Origin: Candidatus Terasakiella magnetica
GTDB lineage: Bacteria > Pseudomonadota > Alphaproteobacteria > Rhodospirillales > Terasakiellaceae
Direction of reading: 5' to 3'
DNA length: 64,000 bases
Assembly (NCBI RefSeq): GCF_900093605.1
Contig: NZ_FLYE01000048.1
Coordinates: 1 to 64,000, forward strand
The position numbers and the translations under genes were made by a program. This document shows, in pieces, positions 1-11,688 of this stretch (position 1 is its first letter; every line of letters begins with the position of its first letter). The notes under the pieces are model-generated. The model made no database searches, was not told the origin of the DNA, and saw only the letters and a list, made by a program, of their open reading frames with translations.

Positions 1-1881
<1,881 letters not shown>

Positions 1882-1888
1882 CGTAAGT

Positions 1889-1910
1889 CTCCATGTGTTT
1901 CGTCATGGAG
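1889..1910 (-). promoter_or_regulatory. Hairpin covering the adhesin ribosome-binding site
   Basis: CTCCATG (1889-1895) and CATGGAG (1904-1910) form a perfect 7-bp stem with an 8-base loop. In the minus-strand mRNA the GGAG Shine-Dalgarno (1892-1889) lies inside the stem, 7 bases before the ATG. A further perfect 14-base palindrome, TATCTTTAAAGATA, lies upstream at 1939-1952. The pairing is seen; translational control is inferred. Confidence 0.5.
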
Positions 1911-2009
1911 ATCGCACCCTCCAGACGACATAATTGCCTATCTTTAAAGATACGATAGAATTAGGGGAGATATTACGAAAATCAATAGCTTAAGGACAGC
2001 AGAGGCATT

Positions 2010-2040
2010 CGTTTGAGCTTAATTAAAAATCCATCAAACG
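2010..2040. other. Inverted repeat after the acetolactate-synthase-like gene
   Basis: CGTTTGA (2010-2016) and TCAAACG (2034-2040) are perfect inverted arms with a 17-base AT-rich spacer. They lie 20 bases past the stop of the minus-strand gene at 2060. There is no clean T-run after the stem, so this may be a weak terminator or a binding site in the upstream region of the adhesin gene. Nothing else recognisable is seen in 1911-2059 apart from the palindrome at 1939-1952. Confidence 0.3.
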
Positions 2041-2059
2041 CCCCTTTAAGTAATTTTAC

Positions 2060-3703
2060 CTAACCCTGAAGATCATCAATCCGCATGGCAGGTGTAATCA
2101 CTTGATTATCAACGATATTTTCAATCAACGACGGACCTGAATATTCTAAGGCCCGTTCAAAAGCTGTCTCAAATTCAGTTATTGTTTCAACACGTTGTCC
2201 AAGCCCGCCAAAAGCGGTTGCCAGGACAGAAAAATCCGGATTTTGTAGATTCGTTCCACTTATGCGATAGGGAAAACGTTTTTCCTGATGCATGCGAATG
2301 GTGCCAAACATGGAATTATTCACCACAAGAACAATGACATTCGCACCATGCTGTACGGCTGTTGCGAACTCCTGACAGGTCATCATAAAACAACCATCAC
2401 CTGCCATACAGACCACCTGTCTTTCAGGGCTTTCCAACTTGGCGGCAAGGGCTGCAGGCAAACCATAGCCCATGGAGCCGCTTGTGGGCGCGAGTTGTGT
2501 ACCATATTGGTAATAGGTGAAAAAACGATGGCCCCAAATGGAATAATTGCCTGCCCCGTTTGTTAAAACCGCCTCATCATCCAATCTCGCGCGCATATAT
2601 TTAACCATCTCACACAGCGGGTCGTCTCCCTCTTTGAGCGGTGGCTTTGAAAATTCGAGATAGCTTTTGCGCAAAGTTTCACACCACTTAGCCCATCTTC
2701 TTTGAGGCTTTTCTTCTAAGGCTAAAACAAAATCATGTGAGGTTGAAACAATACCTAAATCAGCTTGATAGACACGACCAATCTCTTCGCCTTGGGGGTA
2801 AATATGGACCAGTTTTTGTTGGGTTTTTGGTGGCTTTAACAAGTCATAACCACTTGTTGTCATCTCTCCTAATCTGGCCCCAAGTACAATCAATAGATCA
2901 CTCTCCTCAACCGCTTTTGCTAAATTTACATCAATACCGATGCCCACATGACCCACATAACAAGAAGATCGATTATCTATATAATCTTGACAGCGAAAGG
3001 AGGCTGCCACAGGCAAGTTTGCTTGTTCACAATAAGCCTTTAAACCCCCTTGCACCGTTTTAGACCAGCCACCACCGCCAACGATCATGAGCGGCTTTTC
3101 AGCCTCAAACAGCATTTTAGAAAAACGTGCCATATGCTCTTTTGGGGGAGCGGAGCGCGCAGGCTCAAAAGATTTTAAGGATACGGTTTTTTGTGCCCGA
3201 CCACTGAGGATATCTTCAGGGAGAGCCAAAACCACAGGACCGGGCCGCCCAGATGTGGCGGTTTGATAAGCGCGCGCAATATATTCAGGAATGCGATCGG
3301 CCTCATCAATTTGGGCGACCCATTTTGCCATTTGACCAAACATGCGCCGATAATCAATTTCCTGAAAAGCTTCACGGTCTTGCATGGGGCGCGCGACTTG
3401 CCCGATAAACAGGATCATGGGCGTGGAATCCTGAAAGGCCACATACACGCCGGCTGAGGCATTGGTCGCACCGGGACCGCGCGTTACTATACAAATCCCC
3501 GGCTTGCCCGTAAGCTTGCCATGGGCCTCAGCCATCATGGCAGCGCCACCTTCTTGGCGACATGTAATAAAATCAAGCGCATCAACATCAACAAGGGCGT
3601 CCAGAACGCTCAAATAACTTTCACCCGGCACGCCAAAAATCTTTTGAGAGCCATGCAGAACAAGCTGGTCGACCAGTAATTTCGCCCCTGTCATATTGCT
3701 CAT
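2060..3703 (-). CDS. Thiamine-diphosphate enzyme, acetolactate synthase large-subunit-like
   Basis: A 547-residue member of the TPP-dependent decarboxylase/ligase superfamily with all three domains. The catalytic Glu51 sits in RQEGG; the GDG...NN cofactor motif is at residues 435-463, 27 residues apart as expected. The N-terminal Pyr domain and central domain resemble the IlvB family. True acetolactate synthase makes acetolactate from pyruvate for branched-chain amino acid synthesis, but no ilvN regulatory subunit is adjacent, so this may be a catabolic or specialised paralogue acting on another 2-oxoacid. It lies 9 bases downstream of the ArsC-like gene and is probably co-transcribed with it. 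Family assignment is firm; substrate is open. Confidence 0.85.
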   Translation of the reverse strand: MSNMTGAKLLVDQLVLHGSQKIFGVPGESYLSVLDALVDVDALDFITCRQEGGAAMMAEAHGKLTGKPGICIVTRGPGATNASAGVYVAFQDSTPMILFIGQVARPMQDREAFQEIDYRRMFGQMAKWVAQIDEADRIPEYIARAYQTATSGRPGPVVLALPEDILSGRAQKTVSLKSFEPARSAPPKEHMARFSKMLFEAEKPLMIVGGGGWSKTVQGGLKAYCEQANLPVAASFRCQDYIDNRSSCYVGHVGIGIDVNLAKAVEESDLLIVLGARLGEMTTSGYDLLKPPKTQQKLVHIYPQGEEIGRVYQADLGIVSTSHDFVLALEEKPQRRWAKWCETLRKSYLEFSKPPLKEGDDPLCEMVKYMRARLDDEAVLTNGAGNYSIWGHRFFTYYQYGTQLAPTSGSMGYGLPAALAAKLESPERQVVCMAGDGCFMMTCQEFATAVQHGANVIVLVVNNSMFGTIRMHQEKRFPYRISGTNLQNPDFSVLATAFGGLGQRVETITEFETAFERALEYSGPSLIENIVDNQVITPAMRIDDLQG

Positions 3704-3712
3704 TTCATCACC

Positions 3713-4063
3713 CTATTTTAATGCATGAAGTGCATCCATTTGATCTTGCTTAAAACCAAGAATAACCTCATTGCCAGAGACAAAAACCGGACGCTTCATG
3801 AGGGCAGGACTTTCCACAATCAAGGCAATGGCCTTGGCTTCATCCACATCTGCTTTTTGTTCCTCTGATAAGCCACGCCATGTGGTGCCACGGTGATTAA
3901 GCAAAGCTTCCCAGCCCAATTTTGCAGCCCAGCCTGAGACATCCTCTGCGCTCAAACCATCCCCGCGCACATCATGGAATGCGTAGGTAAAGCCTTCTGC
4001 CTCCAGCCATTTTTTTGCTTTTCGGCATGTATCACAATTTTTCAAACCAACAAGTTTAATCAT
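3713..4063 (-). CDS. ArsC/Spx/YffB-family thiol protein
   Basis: A 116-residue thioredoxin-fold protein of the arsenate reductase-like family. The CxxC pair is at residues 10 and 13 (NCDTCRKA), followed by LIKRPV-like sequence (ALMKRPVFV) typical of this family. The ATG at 4063 starts directly at the first beta strand (MIKLVGL); a GTG nine bases earlier is possible. The sequence is nearer to YffB/Spx-type proteins than to dedicated arsenate reductases, and no ars genes are adjacent, so resistance to arsenate should not be assumed. It heads a two-gene unit with the TPP enzyme. Confidence 0.8.
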   Translation of the reverse strand: MIKLVGLKNCDTCRKAKKWLEAEGFTYAFHDVRGDGLSAEDVSGWAAKLGWEALLNHRGTTWRGLSEEQKADVDEAKAIALIVESPALMKRPVFVSGNEVILGFKQDQMDALHALK

Positions 4064-4159
4064 TTCAATCACATTATTTTAAAAACCAATCCTTCAAAAC
4101 TTAGGGTAAAACATGTTTTAATCAAGGCAGATTTTAATCACATTTGGAAATGCGCCCTC

Positions 4160-5170
4160 ATGAAAGTCTGGCAGATCGAAAAATCCTTTGGTTTAGAGAA
4201 CCTCCATCAAGTGGATATTCCCACACCAAAACTGCAAAGCGGACAAGTCTTGATCAAGATGGCAGCAGCTTCGCTTAACTATCGTGATTTGGTTACTGTT
4301 GCCGGGGCCTATGGCAAAACGGTTAAAACCCCTTTGATCCCATGCTCAGATGGGGTGGGTTATGTGGTTGAAGCTGCCAGTGATGCAAGCCGTTTTTCTG
4401 TGGGCACGCGTGTTTGCCCAATCTTTTTTCCAGACTGGATCACAGGCCCTGCAACCCCTTATGTACTGCCTAATGCATTGGGCGGGGCTTATGACGGGAC
4501 CTTGGCGCAATATATGGTGGTGGATGAAAAAAACTGTGTGATGGCGCCCGATCACCTTAGTGACATTGAAGCCGCCAGCCTGCCCTGTGCCGCACTAACC
4601 GCATGGAGTGCTTTATTTGAACAAGCCGCACTTAATTCCTCTGACTGTGTAGTGATCCAAGGCACAGGCGGGGTTGCCCTTTATGCCCTGCTTTTTGCCA
4701 AAGCGGTTGGCGCACAAGTGCTGATCACTTCTTCAAGTGATAAAAAGCTCAAACGTGCCAAAGAAATGGGGGCCGATTATGCGGTCAATTATTACGACAG
4801 CCCAAGTTGGCTTAGCGAAGTGAAAAAAATCTGGCCTGAAGGGGCGGATCATATTGTCGAGCTTGGGGGTGCGCAAACCCTTGAACAATCCATTCGTGCC
4901 GTTCGCATTGGCGGACATATCAGCCTGATCGGCGTGTTAACGGGCACCAATACCTCAAGCATTCCCTTACCGCTGATTCTCATGCGCAACATCCGTATTC
5001 AAGGTGTCACCGTTGGTTCACGCAGTGCGTTTGAGCGTATGAATGATTTCATTACCGAACATAAGCTCCAACCGATCATTGATCGCAGCTTTAATTTTGA
5101 CGAAGTGCCAAGCGCCTTTAAATATCTTGAAAGCGGTCAGCATTTCGGCAAAGTCTGTATTGAGTTTTAG
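4160..5170 (+). CDS. Zinc-independent MDR-family NAD(P)-dependent dehydrogenase/quinone reductase
   Basis: A 336-residue medium-chain dehydrogenase. The substrate domain carries SLNYRDL (a hallmark of quinone oxidoreductase-like members), followed by a nucleotide-binding Rossmann fold with GTGGVALYALLFAKAVG. The structural and catalytic zinc ligands of classical alcohol dehydrogenases are not present. The frame stays open to 3974, but the ATG at 4160 begins at the conserved first strand (MKVWQIEKS), so the upstream 62 codons are rejected. It is divergent from the ArsC-like gene. Its stop TAG overlaps the stop of the convergent GST gene by 4 bases. Substrate unknown. Confidence 0.85.
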   Translation: MKVWQIEKSFGLENLHQVDIPTPKLQSGQVLIKMAAASLNYRDLVTVAGAYGKTVKTPLIPCSDGVGYVVEAASDASRFSVGTRVCPIFFPDWITGPATPYVLPNALGGAYDGTLAQYMVVDEKNCVMAPDHLSDIEAASLPCAALTAWSALFEQAALNSSDCVVIQGTGGVALYALLFAKAVGAQVLITSSSDKKLKRAKEMGADYAVNYYDSPSWLSEVKKIWPEGADHIVELGGAQTLEQSIRAVRIGGHISLIGVLTGTNTSSIPLPLILMRNIRIQGVTVGSRSAFERMNDFITEHKLQPIIDRSFNFDEVPSAFKYLESGQHFGKVCIEF

Positions 5171-5793
5171 GCGCTAAACAACGCCTGTAAACCCTCGGCC
5201 TCATAGGTTGCTTTCACATGCGGGTCATCTTCTAACACGCACAGCAAAGCATAAAGATGAGCCATGGATTTAAGCGTTTCTTCCTGCCCCAGCATCAAAA
5301 GATAATCTTCAACGATGGTTTTCTGCCCACCTGAAAGATACGGGCGACCATCCCCAAGTGCATCATCAAGGCGGCTCATAAATGTGCTGACCCGTTCAAT
5401 GGCGATGGTGCGGATTTCTTCAGCACCCTCTGCACTGTTTGAAAAACGCTCTTTATAGAAATAGAGCATCATATCGGCCTGAATGGAATTGGTCATAAAG
5501 ACCAGCCATTTATAGGCCAGTGCACGTTTCTTACTGCCCAATGGCGCCATCAGGCCACTATCTGGGTCTTGATCCGCCAGATGCAGACAAATCGCTGCGG
5601 ATTCAAATAACACCAAATCCGCATCCACCAGCATGGGAACACGGCGATTGGGATTGAGCTCCATATAAACTTGTTCATGGAGCGAGCCGTCATCTTTGCT
5701 CATTTTCACCAGCTCAAACGGCTGGCCTAAACGATTTAAGATAATATGCGGGGCGAGTGAGGCCGTATCGGGAAGATAAAAAAGTTTAAGCAT
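5167..5793 (-). CDS. Glutathione S-transferase family protein
   Basis: 208 residues with an N-terminal thioredoxin-like domain (MLKLFYLPDTAS, cis-Pro region RRVPML, then FESAAICLHLAD, the usual E-S glutathione contact) and a helical C-terminal domain. The ATG at 5793 matches the family start; the 18 extra codons upstream overlap the end of queF and are rejected. It is 8 bases downstream of queF and is probably transcribed with the queuosine genes, though no role in that pathway is known. The protein likely conjugates or reduces electrophiles with glutathione in the cytosol; its substrate cannot be read from the sequence. Confidence 0.85.
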   Translation of the reverse strand: MLKLFYLPDTASLAPHIILNRLGQPFELVKMSKDDGSLHEQVYMELNPNRRVPMLVDADLVLFESAAICLHLADQDPDSGLMAPLGSKKRALAYKWLVFMTNSIQADMMLYFYKERFSNSAEGAEEIRTIAIERVSTFMSRLDDALGDGRPYLSGGQKTIVEDYLLMLGQEETLKSMAHLYALLCVLEDDPHVKATYEAEGLQALFSA

Positions 5794-5801
5794 AGCTGAT
5801 C

Positions 5802-6269
5802 TTATCCACGACCGCGATAACCCGGCACGTCTTGATCCGGTATCCACACAGCTTTTGGTGCCTCGCCCGTTTGCCAGAACACATCAATGGGAATACCACC
5901 ACGTGGGTACCAATAGCCCCCAATGCGCAACCATTTTGGCTTTAACAACTCAACCAAACGCTTGGCAATCCCGACCGTGCACGCCTCATGAAAATCACCA
6001 TGATTTCTAAAAGAGGTTAAGAACACTTTCAGGGATTTACTTTCCACCAGTAAATCTTCTGGCACATAATCAATCACGATATGGGCAAAATCAGGCTGGC
6101 CTGTCACCGGGCAAAGCGAGGTGAATTCAGGGCAGGTAAAACGCACCAAATAATCAGTCCCAGGATGTGGGTTTTTCACCGCTTCCAGATTAGCTTCATC
6201 TGGATGTGTGGGGGAGTGCGTTGTGGAACCAAGCTGTTCCAGATTTGCATAAATTGTTTGATCAGACAT
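5802..6269 (-). CDS. queF: NADPH-dependent preQ0 reductase QueF (type I)
   Basis: Reduces 7-cyano-7-deazaguanine (preQ0) to preQ1, the last free-base step in queuosine synthesis. The 155-residue length fits the single-domain type I enzyme of the T-fold superfamily. The active-site Cys53 and Asp60 lie in [11 protein letters not shown]; the QueF signature ESKSLK is at residues 76-81, and HGDFHEAC supplies the substrate-binding His and Glu. It follows tgt on the same strand, separated by 81 bases holding two dispersed palindromic repeats. PreQ1 produced here is the substrate of the neighbouring Tgt. Confidence 0.95.
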   Translation of the reverse strand: MSDQTIYANLEQLGSTTHSPTHPDEANLEAVKNPHPGTDYLVRFTCPEFTSLCPVTGQPDFAHIVIDYVPEDLLVESKSLKVFLTSFRNHGDFHEACTVGIAKRLVELLKPKWLRIGGYWYPRGGIPIDVFWQTGEAPKAVWIPDQDVPGYRGRG

Positions 6270-6285
6270 TTTTTCTTTCCTTTGG

Positions 6286-6350
6286 CTGGATGCTGGCCTT
6301 CACCAGCATGACGTACGTACTTGTCATTCTGGACGTGATCCAGAATCCAG
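6286..6350. repeat. Two dispersed palindromic repeats between tgt and queF
   Basis: Two imperfect hairpin-forming units lie back to back: CTGGATGCTGGCC...CCAGCATGAC (6286-6312) and GTCATTCTGGAC...ATCCAGAATCCA (6323-6350). Close copies occur at 9359-9385, 16943-16970 and 22544-22563, with a relative at 21371-21456. The second unit abuts the tgt stop codon. They probably act as transcript ends or processing sites, and could lower queF and GST expression relative to queA and tgt. Confidence 0.75.
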
Positions 6351-8512
<2,162 letters not shown>

Positions 8513-8574
8513 AACTTATCCTCTTAGGTTTTGGCTCGGGGTATGCTATCAAGGCGGGCGCACACTAACCGAAA

Positions 8575-8883
8575 ATGATTCAAAAGACAATGGACCTCCT
8601 GCTTGTAATTTCCAGTGCCGATGCCACCAAGATTGCCGCCCCGCTCGGTGAGGCTTGTGCCCGCAATGATGTGGATTGGGGCTGCTTCTTCACGGGCGAT
8701 GGCGTCAAGACATTAGCCGATGAAGATTTTAGTGATCTGGTGGCGTCAAACTGTGAGGAAGCTGTGGTCTGCGCAGAAGCGTGGAAAGACCATATGGCAG
8801 GCCAAGACTGCCCGGTTGATCTGGGCAGCCAGTTTCATCACTCCGGCCTTGTGGCCAAAGCCGATAAGGTGGTCAGCCTATGA
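8575..8883 (+). CDS. DsrE/TusD-like small sulfur-relay-type protein
   Basis: 102 residues. The C-terminal half resembles DsrE/TusD: a Cys in VVCAEAW (Cys66, the position of the persulfide-carrying Cys in that family) followed by F-x-x-SGL and KADKVVSL at the end. DsrE-fold proteins carry sulfur as persulfide on such a Cys. A start at the internal ATG at 8590 (MDLLLVISS) is equally possible. The TGA overlaps the ATG of the next gene by 4 bases. Divergent from queA. The fold is inferred from motifs; the sulfur-carrier function is unproven here. Confidence 0.65.
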   Translation: MIQKTMDLLLVISSADATKIAAPLGEACARNDVDWGCFFTGDGVKTLADEDFSDLVASNCEEAVVCAEAWKDHMAGQDCPVDLGSQFHHSGLVAKADKVVSL

Positions 8884-9146
8884 ATAAACACATCCTTGTT
8901 CTGGCTAGGCGCGATGTAAAAGAGGCCATGCGCGTTGCCGCTGGCCTGACTATTCGCAATAATTCAGTGGATTTCGTCTTTATGAAACAAGCCCCACTGG
9001 CAGCCAACGGCAAAGTCGATAACCATGAGATGTTGGAACTCGCTGAAATCATCCCACGCGCCACAGTAAGCGGCATTCCCGATACGGTAATGTGTGAGAA
9101 TTTAGACGAGCTGATTAATAAAGCCGACAGAGTGGTGAGCTTCTAA
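8880..9146 (+). CDS. DsrE/DsrF-like small protein
   Basis: 88 residues beginning at the strand MNKHILVLARRD and ending NKADRVVSF, which closely echoes the end of the preceding protein, so the two look like diverged paralogues of the DsrE/F/H fold. One Cys (VMCENL) lies in the second half. It is coupled to the upstream gene (ATGA overlap) and one base separates its stop from the next ATG. A hetero-oligomer with its neighbours, as in TusBCD or DsrEFH, is inferred from the arrangement. Confidence 0.6.
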   Translation: MNKHILVLARRDVKEAMRVAAGLTIRNNSVDFVFMKQAPLAANGKVDNHEMLELAEIIPRATVSGIPDTVMCENLDELINKADRVVSF

Positions 9147-9147
9147 C

Positions 9148-9309
9148 ATGAAAAAACTCGTTCTTCATACCGGCCTGTTTGAGGATGGCGACATCATCAT
9201 CAAAGCCGCAAACGCCCCCGTCATTGACCTGCGCGAACCCCTTGATGACGCGCAATGGGATGAGGTGATTGACCAGATCATGGAAACTGATCTGGTGGTG
9301 ACAGCTTAA
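9148..9309 (+). CDS. Very small DsrH/TusB-like protein, third gene of the triad
   Basis: A 53-residue frame, starting MKKLVLHTGLFEDGD and ending ETDLVVTA. The ATG follows the stop of the previous gene by one base. It is shorter than known TusB/DsrH (about 95 residues) and contains no Cys. The strand-like start and the D-x-V-V-T end resemble a cut-down member of the same fold. Position and coding character support a real gene; the assignment to DsrH is weak. Followed by 49 bases and then a palindromic repeat. Confidence 0.55.
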   Translation: MKKLVLHTGLFEDGDIIIKAANAPVIDLREPLDDAQWDEVIDQIMETDLVVTA

Positions 9310-9358
9310 AACACCAAACTTGCGTCACTCTGGTAAAAGCTAATGCCCACAAAAGCCG

Positions 9359-9385
9359 CTGGATGCTGGCCTGCGCCAGCATGAC
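9359..9385. repeat. Dispersed palindromic repeat, probable bidirectional terminator
   Basis: CTGGATGCTGGCCTGCGCCAGCATGAC folds into a hairpin through ATGCTGGC and GCCAGCAT. It lies between the convergent ends of the DsrE-like triad and the ferredoxin gene and is nearly identical to the first unit at 6286-6312. Confidence 0.75.
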
Positions 9386-9396
9386 AACATTCTTGC

Positions 9397-9711
9397 TTAA
9401 TCGCGAATAACCAGACGGTCCACGACATTGCCATTTTCAAGGTGGCAATCAAGGATTTCGCGTGCATCTTCCATATTTTCGACCTTATACCAGGTGCCTT
9501 CTGGATAAACGATCATGGCAGGCCCGACACTACATTGACCAAGACAGCCTGATTTCGTCACCGCAACTTCATTGCGCAGGCCGCGATCGCGCATTTCCTG
9601 TTTGAGCTGCTTGCCAATATCGGGCGAGCCGCGACGCGCACATGATGGTTTTTCCTGATCTTCGCGATCATGTCCGCACCAAAACAGGTGGCAACGAAAA
9701 GTCTTTGGCAT
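9397..9711 (-). CDS. Thioredoxin-like [2Fe-2S] ferredoxin
   Basis: 104 residues. Cys at 7 and 12 (RCHLFWCGH), 24 (PSCARRG), and 56 and 60 (SGCLGQCSVGP) give the spacing of thioredoxin-like [2Fe-2S] ferredoxins, followed by VYPEGTWY typical of this group. It is a cytosolic electron carrier whose partner is unknown. The gene stands alone, convergent with the DsrE-like triad and divergent from pabB. Confidence 0.85.
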   Translation of the reverse strand: MPKTFRCHLFWCGHDREDQEKPSCARRGSPDIGKQLKQEMRDRGLRNEVAVTKSGCLGQCSVGPAMIVYPEGTWYKVENMEDAREILDCHLENGNVVDRLVIRD

Positions 9712-9799
9712 TGGTTTATCCTTAAATAGTATTCACACTTTCCTTTTACATAGCCGACTCTTCTCGACAAGCCAAGTGACATTCGTGTAAGTAAGTTTT

Positions 9800-11122
9800 A
9801 TGAAGAAGCCTGTGTTCATAGAAATTGCCTACCAAGACCCTGCAAAGCTGTTTGCGCCCCATGCAAACACGCCCTTTGCCGTGTTTTTAGATTCCTCGCG
9901 CAATGACAGTGAGCAAGGGCGCTACAGCTATATTGGCCTTGACCCGATCAAGACTTTTACCTCCTCTAAAAACATCTTTAGCCAGCTTAAAAAAGCCCTG
10001 AGCGATTTCACCTTTGAAAGCCATGAAGGCTTAGCCCCGTTTCAAGGCGGCTTGATGGGTTATTTCGGCTATGAGTTGCTGCATCAGATTGAAGACTTAC
10101 CGCGCAAAGATAAGGACCATTTTGCCACCCCAGATGTGGCCCTTGGGCTTTATGATTGTGTCGCAGCTTTTGATCACCATGAGGGCAAAGCATGGGTCTT
10201 TTCTTTAAGCGGGCTTAAGCGCGCCCAAGAGCTGGTTGAGCGTTTAACTCAGCCACAACTTGAGCCCCCCCTCAAAGGCGTCTGCCTTAACTGGTCATCT
10301 GATTTCACCAAGGAAAGCTATGTGGCCTCGGTTCAAAAGGTCATCGACTATATCCACGCGGGTGATATTTTTCAGGCCAATTTGACCCAGCGTTTTTCAG
10401 CCGATTTACCTGAGGGTTTTGCGCCTTATGCGCTTTATCAAAAACTGCGCGCTATTAACCCCGCCCCTTTTGCGGCTTATCTTAATTTTGAGGGTTTTAG
10501 CCTTGCCTCCAGCTCGCCGGAGCGTTTTTTACAAACAAACGGCAGCCATGTGGAAACCTGCCCGATCAAAGGCACGCGCCCACGCAGCCTTGAGGCAAAG
10601 GCAGACCAAGCCAACGCCCATGAGCTGCGCAATAGCGAGAAAGACCGTGCAGAAAACACCATGATTGTGGACCTGCTCAGAAATGATATTTCTAAAGTGT
10701 GCAAACCCCATAGCGTGGATGTGCCAGAACTGTGCGAGGTTCATTCCTTTGCCTCGGTCCACCATCTTGTCTCCACCGTGACGGGCGAGCTTCAAGAGGG
10801 TTTTGACAGTATTGACCTTTTAAAGGCTTCTTTTCCTGGTGGGTCCATCACGGGTGCCCCAAAAGTGCGCGCCATGGAAATTATTTCAGAGCTGGAGCCT
10901 TGTGCGCGCGGGCCTTATTGTGGGGCCATTGGCTATATTGGCGGGGATGGCACTATGGATACCAATATCGTTATTCGCACCCTTGTCTTTAAAGGGGGTC
11001 AGGTCTGCGCCCAAGTGGGCGGCGGCATTGTTTCAGACTCCCAACCCAATGCTGAATATCAAGAAACATTGGATAAGGCCCAAGCCCTGTTTGATGCCTT
11101 TGAAAAGGACATGACCGCGTGA
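9800..11122 (+). CDS. pabB: Aminodeoxychorismate synthase component I
   Basis: Makes 4-amino-4-deoxychorismate from chorismate and ammonia for p-aminobenzoate and folate. 440 residues: an N-terminal half, then the chorismate-binding domain with GDIFQANLTQRF, PERFL, the PIKGTRPR motif and GSITGAPK, ending with QVGGGIVSDS. The Lys in PIKGTRPR is the mark of PabB; TrpE has PIAGT. It overlaps pabA by 4 bases, so the glutaminase is made alongside. The downstream pabC agrees with folate rather than tryptophan synthesis. Confidence 0.93.
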   Translation: MKKPVFIEIAYQDPAKLFAPHANTPFAVFLDSSRNDSEQGRYSYIGLDPIKTFTSSKNIFSQLKKALSDFTFESHEGLAPFQGGLMGYFGYELLHQIEDLPRKDKDHFATPDVALGLYDCVAAFDHHEGKAWVFSLSGLKRAQELVERLTQPQLEPPLKGVCLNWSSDFTKESYVASVQKVIDYIHAGDIFQANLTQRFSADLPEGFAPYALYQKLRAINPAPFAAYLNFEGFSLASSSPERFLQTNGSHVETCPIKGTRPRSLEAKADQANAHELRNSEKDRAENTMIVDLLRNDISKVCKPHSVDVPELCEVHSFASVHHLVSTVTGELQEGFDSIDLLKASFPGGSITGAPKVRAMEIISELEPCARGPYCGAIGYIGGDGTMDTNIVIRTLVFKGGQVCAQVGGGIVSDSQPNAEYQETLDKAQALFDAFEKDMTA

Positions 11123-11688
11123 TCCTGCTCATCGATAACTATGACAGTTTTGTCTATAATCTCGCGCGCTACCTTGAAGAGCTTTATTACGATACCAAGG
11201 TCGTGCGCAATGATGAGATCACCCTTGAGGAAATCATCACCCTTAACCCCCAAGCCATCATCCTCTCACCCGGTCCTTGCGGGCCGGATAAAGCAGGTAT
11301 TTGCCTTGAACTTGTTGAGCATTTGGGCGGCAAAACCCCCATCCTTGGAGTTTGTTTAGGCCATCAGGTTATTGCCCAAAGCTTTAAGGGGACTGTTCGA
11401 CGCTCAAAAATCCCCATGCATGGGAAATCATCGCTCATTCAGCATGATGCAACAGGGTTGTTTGAAGGCTTAGCCTCACCTTTACAAGTCGGGCGCTATC
11501 ATTCCCTGAGCATTGAAGCCTCAAGTGAGCTTGAAGTCAATGCCACCAGCCCCGATGGGGAAATTATGGCGATAAAACATAAAGACTTGCCCATCTGGGG
11601 CGTTCAGTTCCATCCTGAATCCATCTTGACCCATCAGGGCCATGATATTTTGAAAAATTTCCTCAAACTCGCAGGTGTCCTCACATGA
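11119..11688 (+). CDS. pabA: Aminodeoxychorismate synthase glutaminase component
   Basis: A 189-residue class I glutamine amidotransferase that supplies ammonia to PabB. The catalytic Cys79 is in GVCLGHQ; His165 and Glu167 are in QFHPES. Translation starts at a GTG that overlaps the pabB stop (GTGA). It could also serve anthranilate synthase, since PabA and TrpG are closely related, but the operon pabB-pabA-pabC favours p-aminobenzoate. Overlaps pabC by 4 bases. Confidence 0.93.
   Translation: MILLIDNYDSFVYNLARYLEELYYDTKVVRNDEITLEEIITLNPQAIILSPGPCGPDKAGICLELVEHLGGKTPILGVCLGHQVIAQSFKGTVRRSKIPMHGKSSLIQHDATGLFEGLASPLQVGRYHSLSIEASSELEVNATSPDGEIMAIKHKDLPIWGVQFHPESILTHQGHDILKNFLKLAGVLT

Noticed and set aside
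3974-4159. 62-codon N-terminal extension of the MDR dehydrogenase
   Set aside because: It overlaps the divergent ArsC-like gene and the conserved family start is at 4160.
8513-8574. preQ1 riboswitch before the queuosine genes
   Set aside because: The 62-base gap upstream of queA shows neither the preQ1-I loop pattern nor other known preQ1 classes.
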